This document shows positions 60,702-64,000 of a stretch of 64,000 nt of DNA, piece by piece. Made by a program: the position numbers and the translations under genes. Origin of the DNA: Actinomadura nitritigenes (GTDB lineage Bacteria; Actinomycetota; Actinomycetes; Streptosporangiales; Streptosporangiaceae); assembly GCF_017573545.1 (NCBI RefSeq), contig NZ_JAGEOK010000028.1, positions 62,001-126,000 on the forward strand, in the 5' to 3' direction. The first letter of the stretch is position 1. Every line of letters begins with the position of its first letter. The notes under the pieces were generated by a model. It was not told the origin of the DNA and ran no database searches. It saw only the letters and a list, made by a program, of their open reading frames with translations.

Positions 60702-62138
60702 GTGACGCCATCCGCCGCCCCGGACGCCCCCGACGCGCCCGACACGGGCAGCCCCGACGCCGGCCCTCCCGACGCGGGCGGCCCCGACGCCGGCCCTCCC
60801 GACACGGGCGGCCCTGGAGCGGGCGCCCCGGAACCGCCGCGCGCCGGCGCGGGCGCGGCGGGCGGAGGCCGGCCGGCGGGCGTGCACGCGAGCATCGACG
60901 CGGTCTGGCGGCTGGAGTCCGCCCGCATCATCGCCGGGCTGGCCCGCCTGGTGCGCGACGTCGGGCTCGCCGAGGAGCTCGCGCAGGACGCGCTGGTGGC
61001 CGCGCTCGAACAGTGGCCCGGGTCGGGCGTCCCGGACAACCCGGGCGCCTGGCTCATGGCCGTCGGCAAGCGCCGCGCCATCGACCGGATCCGCCGCGAG
61101 CAGCGGCTGGAGACCAAGCTCGAGGAGATCGGGCACGGCCTGGAGCCCGAGGCGCGGGAGGCGCCGCCCGAGTTCGACCTCGCCGCCGACGACGAGCACA
61201 TCGAGGACGACGTGCTCCGGCTCGTCTTCACCGCCTGCCACCCCGTGCTGTCCACGCAGGCCCGGGTCGCGATGACGCTGCGCATGCTCGGCGGGCTCAC
61301 CACCGAGGAGATCGCCCGCGCGTTCCTGACCTCCGAGCCGACCGTCGCGCAGCGGATCGTCCGGGCCAAGCGGACGCTGTCGGAGGCCGGCGTCCCGTTC
61401 GAGGTGCCGGAGGGCCCCGACCGGGCCGCCCGGCTGTCGTCGGTCCTGGAGGTCGTCTACCTGATCTTCAACGAGGGCTACGCGGCGAGCGGCGGCGACG
61501 ACTGGGTCCGCACGGACCTGTGCCAGGAGGCGCTGCGCCTCGGCCGCATCCTCGCCCACCTCGCGCCCGGGGAGCCGGAGGTGCACGGGCTCGTCGCGCT
61601 GATGGAGATCCAGGCGTCCCGCATCCGCGCCCGCACCGGGCCGTCCGGCGAACCCGTCCCCCTGCACGAGCAGGACCGCAGCCGCTGGGACCGGCTGCTC
61701 ATCCACCGCGGCTTCGCCGCCCTGCTGCGTGCGCGCGAGATCGGCGCGCCGCCCGGCCCGTACGTCCTGCAGGCCGCGATCGCCGCCTGCCACGCGCAGG
61801 CCGCCACCGCCGCCGACACCGACTGGGCGCAGATCGCCTCGCTGTACGGGCACCTCGCCCGGGTCGCGCCGTCCCCGATCGTCGAGCTGAACCGGGCCGT
61901 CGCCGTCGGGATGGCGGACGGCCCCGAGGCGGGCCTCCGGCTCGTCGACGCCATCGCCGGCGAAGCCGCCCTGCGCGGCTACCCCCTGCTGCCCGGCGTC
62001 CGGGGCGACCTGCTCGCCCGCCTCGGCCGGGCCGCCGAGGCCCGCGCGGAGTTCGAGCGCGCCGCGGAGCTCACCCGCAACGCGCCCGAGCGCCGCGTCC
62101 TGCTCGACCGGGCCGCCGCCCTGCCGGGCGCCCAGTGA
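60702..62138 (+). CDS. ECF42-type RNA polymerase sigma factor with C-terminal TPR-like domain
   Basis: This protein (up to 478 residues) has a sigma-2 region ('SARIIAGLARLVRDVGLAEELAQDALVAALEQWPGSGVPDNPGAWLMAVGKRRAIDRIRRE', split), a sigma-4 region ('LRMLGGLTTEEIARAFLTSEPTVAQRIVRAKRTL', split) and a long C-terminal helical domain ('VVYLIFNEGYAASGGDD', 'LARVAPSPIVELNRAVAVGMADG'), as in ECF42. Such sigmas need no anti-sigma; the C-terminal domain is required for activity in studied members. The first 50 residues are an unusual Pro/Asp/Gly repeat; a GTG near residue 61 is an alternative start. It is downstream of the DGPF gene. Confidence 0.92.
   Translation: MTPSAAPDAPDAPDTGSPDAGPPDAGGPDAGPPDTGGPGAGAPEPPRAGAGAAGGGRPAGVHASIDAVWRLESARIIAGLARLVRDVGLAEELAQDALVAALEQWPGSGVPDNPGAWLMAVGKRRAIDRIRREQRLETKLEEIGHGLEPEAREAPPEFDLAADDEHIEDDVLRLVFTACHPVLSTQARVAMTLRMLGGLTTEEIARAFLTSEPTVAQRIVRAKRTLSEAGVPFEVPEGPDRAARLSSVLEVVYLIFNEGYAASGGDDWVRTDLCQEALRLGRILAHLAPGEPEVHGLVALMEIQASRIRARTGPSGEPVPLHEQDRSRWDRLLIHRGFAALLRAREIGAPPGPYVLQAAIAACHAQAATAADTDWAQIASLYGHLARVAPSPIVELNRAVAVGMADGPEAGLRLVDAIAGEAALRGYPLLPGVRGDLLARLGRAAEARAEFERAAELTRNAPERRVLLDRAAALPGAQ
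60751..60810. repeat. Two 30-bp tandem repeats at the sigma gene 5' end
   Basis: The blocks 60751-60780 and 60781-60810 are identical except for one G to A change. They encode the DAGPPDAGG/DAGPPDTGG stretch of the sigma factor N-terminus, indicating recent repeat expansion. Confidence 0.85.
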
Positions 62139-62201
62139 ACGCGTCGACGATCTCGCCGACGTCCTGGAAGCCGCGTCGCCGCGGCGGTCACGGGCGTGCG
62201 G

Positions 62202-62780
62202 TCACGGGCGGGAGGCGGCGTGGGCGGCGTCGATCTGCTCCCAGGCGACCTGAAGCAGGGCTGCGCGCTTCTCCTCCGGCGTCCCCTCCATGGAGGAGAT
62301 CGCGAAGCTGCCGAAGTAGACGGTGAACAGCGCGCTGAGGGACCGGACGCGCTCGAGGACGGGGGTGTCCGGGTCGGTGAGCAGGGTGCCGAGCACCTGC
62401 ATGCGGTCGCGGAAGGTCTTCGGCGCGGTCCGGCCGCGCAGCGCCGCCTGGTTCTCCTGGAGGAACTGGAAGACCGGGGCCCATTCCTCCAGGTCCTCGT
62501 TCAGGCGGCGCAGCAGCTCGCGCCTGGTCTCCAGCGTCGCGGGCTGGGCGCGGGCCCAGGCGATCAGCTCGTCCAGGCGCTCGCCGATGCCGCCGACGAG
62601 AGCGTCGAGGATGTCCTCCTTCGTGCGGAAGTGGTAGTAGAGGGCGGCCTTGGTCACGTCGAGCCGCTCGGCGATCTCCCGCAGCGAGGTCTGGTCGTAG
62701 CCGCGTTCGAGGAAGAGCTCCAGCGCGACGTCCAGGATGCGTTCCCTGGTGTCCTTGCGACGCGTCTGCGGCTTGCCCAC
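62202..62780 (-). CDS. TetR-family regulator
   Basis: The 192-residue protein has the TetR DNA-binding domain 'TRERILDVALELFLERGYDQTSLREIAERLDVTKAALYYHFRTKEDILDAL' (split; about 10-58) and a helical ligand domain. The GTG at 62780 is favoured by GGAGGAGAGG just upstream; an ATG 13 codons earlier gives a longer form. It is divergent from the dehydratase gene, and the 208-base intergenic region has an AT-rich patch with two CGGCTAG repeats that could be its operator. Confidence 0.9.
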   Translation of the reverse strand: MGKPQTRRKDTRERILDVALELFLERGYDQTSLREIAERLDVTKAALYYHFRTKEDILDALVGGIGERLDELIAWARAQPATLETRRELLRRLNEDLEEWAPVFQFLQENQAALRGRTAPKTFRDRMQVLGTLLTDPDTPVLERVRSLSALFTVYFGSFAISSMEGTPEEKRAALLQVAWEQIDAAHAASRP

Positions 62781-62831
62781 GGTGTGCCTCTCCTCCGGCC
62801 GTCCTGCCCCGTCCTCCACCGTATCGCGGCA

Positions 62832-62868
62832 ACTTACTTGACGCCCGGCTAGTTAGCGCGGCTAGCGA
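62832..62868. promoter_or_regulatory. Possible operator patch between TetR and dehydratase
   Basis: An AT-rich island contains CGGCTAG at 62846-62852 and again at 62859-62865, 13 bases apart, flanking CTAGTTAG. It lies 66-90 bases upstream of the TetR start. No -35/-10 pair was assigned. Confidence 0.3.
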
Positions 62869-62988
62869 CCGGACCCGGCCGCGCGGCGGCGCCGCGCACC
62901 CCACGGAACGCGCCATCCGCCAGGAGCGTCCGGCCGGGATGGTACTGATGGTGGATGCGGACGCCGCGTCCGCGGAGAGGAGCCCCCC

Positions 62989-63927
62989 GTGATCGCGCTT
63001 CCGGACGTCCAGGCCGCCGCCGGCCGCGTCGCCGGCCGCGTCCGCGAGACGCCGCTGCTCGGCGTGGACCCCGGCCCGCTCGCCCCCGCCGGGCGGATGT
63101 GGCTGAAGCTGGAGCAGACCCAGCACACCGGGTCGTTCAAGGCGCGCGGCGCGTTCAACCACATCCTCGCCGCGCGGGACGGCGGGCGGCTCCCGGAGGC
63201 CGGCGTCGTCGCGGCGTCCGGCGGCAACGCGGGCCTCGCGTTCGCCTACGCCGCCGCCGAGGTCGGCGCGCCCGCCGAGGTGTTCGTCCCCGAGACGGCC
63301 CCGCCGGTGAAGGTCGCGCGGCTGCGCGCGCTCGGCGCCACCGTCGTCCAGGTCGGCACCCGCTACGCCGAGGCGCAGGACGCCGCCACCAAGCGCGCCG
63401 CCGACACCGGCGCCCTGTTCTGCCACGCCTACGACCAGCCCGAGGTCTGCGCCGGCCAGGGCACCCTCGGCCTGGAGATCCTCGACCAGACCGGCGGCGA
63501 GGTCGACACGGTCCTCCTCGCCGTCGGCGGGGGCGGGCTGATGGCGGGGGTCGCCGCCGCCCTCGAAGGCCGCGCCCGCGTCGTCGGCGTCGAGCCGGAG
63601 ACCATCCCGACCCTCGAACGCGCCCTGCGCGCCGGCCGCCCGGTGGACGTCCCCGTCTCCGGCGTCGCCGCCGACTCCCTCGGCGCCACCCGCCTCGGCG
63701 ACATCGCCCACGCCGTCGCCACCCGCACCGGTGTGGTGCCGGCGCTGGTCTCCGACGAGGCGATCGTCGACGCGCGCCGTTTCGTCTGGGAGGAGTACCG
63801 GCAGGTCGTCGAGCACGGCACCGCCGCCGCCGTCGCGGCCCTCCGCACCGGCGCCTACCGCCCCTCCCCCGGCGAGCGCGTCGTCGTCGTGCTGTGCGGC
63901 GCCAACACCGACCCGTCGGACCTCTGA
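62989..63927 (+). CDS. Serine/threonine dehydratase-like PLP enzyme
   Basis: The 312-residue fold-type II PLP enzyme has the Schiff-base Lys in 'QTQHTGSFKARGAFNHI', the Ser/Gly/Asn motif 'VAASGGNAGLAFAYAA' and the phosphate loop 'LLAVGGGGLMAGVAAAL'. Threonine dehydratase or serine racemase-like activity is likely; the family includes diverse beta-eliminating enzymes. No ACT regulatory domain is present (length only 312), so it is of the catabolic type. The GTG start follows AGGAGCC. It is divergent from TetR, which may regulate it. Confidence 0.9.
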   Translation: MIALPDVQAAAGRVAGRVRETPLLGVDPGPLAPAGRMWLKLEQTQHTGSFKARGAFNHILAARDGGRLPEAGVVAASGGNAGLAFAYAAAEVGAPAEVFVPETAPPVKVARLRALGATVVQVGTRYAEAQDAATKRAADTGALFCHAYDQPEVCAGQGTLGLEILDQTGGEVDTVLLAVGGGGLMAGVAAALEGRARVVGVEPETIPTLERALRAGRPVDVPVSGVAADSLGATRLGDIAHAVATRTGVVPALVSDEAIVDARRFVWEEYRQVVEHGTAAAVAALRTGAYRPSPGERVVVVLCGANTDPSDL

Positions 63928-63964
63928 CCCCGATCCAGGGCGGTCCGACGCGGTCGGGCCCGGC

Positions 63965-64000
63965 CTAACGCAGCTGCGTCGCGAGCGACCGGGCCGCGCG
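63965..64000 (-). CDS. Possible 3' end of a gene beyond the window
   Basis: On the minus strand the last 11 codons before a TAG at 63965-63967 read RAARSLATQLR in an open frame that continues past the window edge. Too little is present to assign a function, and it could be a chance frame. It would be convergent with the dehydratase. Confidence 0.3.
   Translation of the reverse strand, partial: RAARSLATQLR

Overview
The window is 64 kb of very GC-rich DNA with dense short operons, frequent ATGA/GTGA start-stop overlaps, GTG starts, DUF5753-type and WYL regulators, a cutinase, an ECF42-type sigma factor and a galU-glp-sepX locus. Together these point to the chromosome of a filamentous actinomycete. 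A Streptosporangiales genus such as Actinomadura is my best guess, but this is inference from gene content and codon style only. No rRNA, origin, CRISPR array, insertion sequence or prophage was recognised. Two tRNA genes are present.

Layout. 0-6.8 kb holds regulators and small metabolic enzymes: a Dabb-like partial gene, LysR, a pentapeptide-repeat protein, a class V aminotransferase fold enzyme, an epimerase plus RibD-like pair, AraC and a FUSC membrane protein. 7.0-10.9 kb is one very large membrane-anchored NACHT/STAND-type NTPase of visibly lower GC, the best candidate for an undescribed system. 11-16.2 kb is a two-component system divergent from an ABC-2 exporter operon, with a perfect 14-bp inverted repeat between them. 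16.6-18.9 kb holds YdeI, AhpD-like and WYL genes.

19-27.1 kb is the conserved galU - glp/moeA - moaC - mog - rimJ-like - sepX/glpR locus with tRNA-Ala and divergent fthC. It links UDP-glucose, molybdenum cofactor and FtsZ-associated cell-division genes. Here it is interrupted by an agaS-nagA amino-sugar pair and the C-terminal remnant of a DeoR regulator. 27.4-36.7 kb holds a hydroxyacid dehydrogenase, a K+/H+ antiporter, an FmdB zinc-ribbon gene under a CIRCE-like element, MMPL, MTA phosphorylase, a SAF protein, MscL and a VanY-type peptidase.

36.9-47.4 kb starts at tRNA-Arg(CCU) and continues with a gene-poor stretch, ketopantoate-reductase-like, a VOC-PEBP fusion, CGNR regulator, GNAT, two secreted hydrolases, YchJ, and a three-gene Tm-1/UPF0261 operon. 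47.5-55.2 kb is a four-gene operon of two FtsX-type giant permeases and two MacB-type ATPases. 55.4-64 kb holds an S33 peptidase, TetR divergent from a DrrAB-like exporter, a DUF5753 regulator, an ECF42/DGPF pair, another TetR and a serine/threonine dehydratase.

At least seven genes have a TANNNT -10 hexamer ending 6 or 7 bases before the start codon, so they are probably transcribed as leaderless mRNAs. Start codons were chosen from Shine-Dalgarno sites, overlaps or these hexamers, as stated per gene. All functional calls rest on reading motifs by eye; no database search was run.
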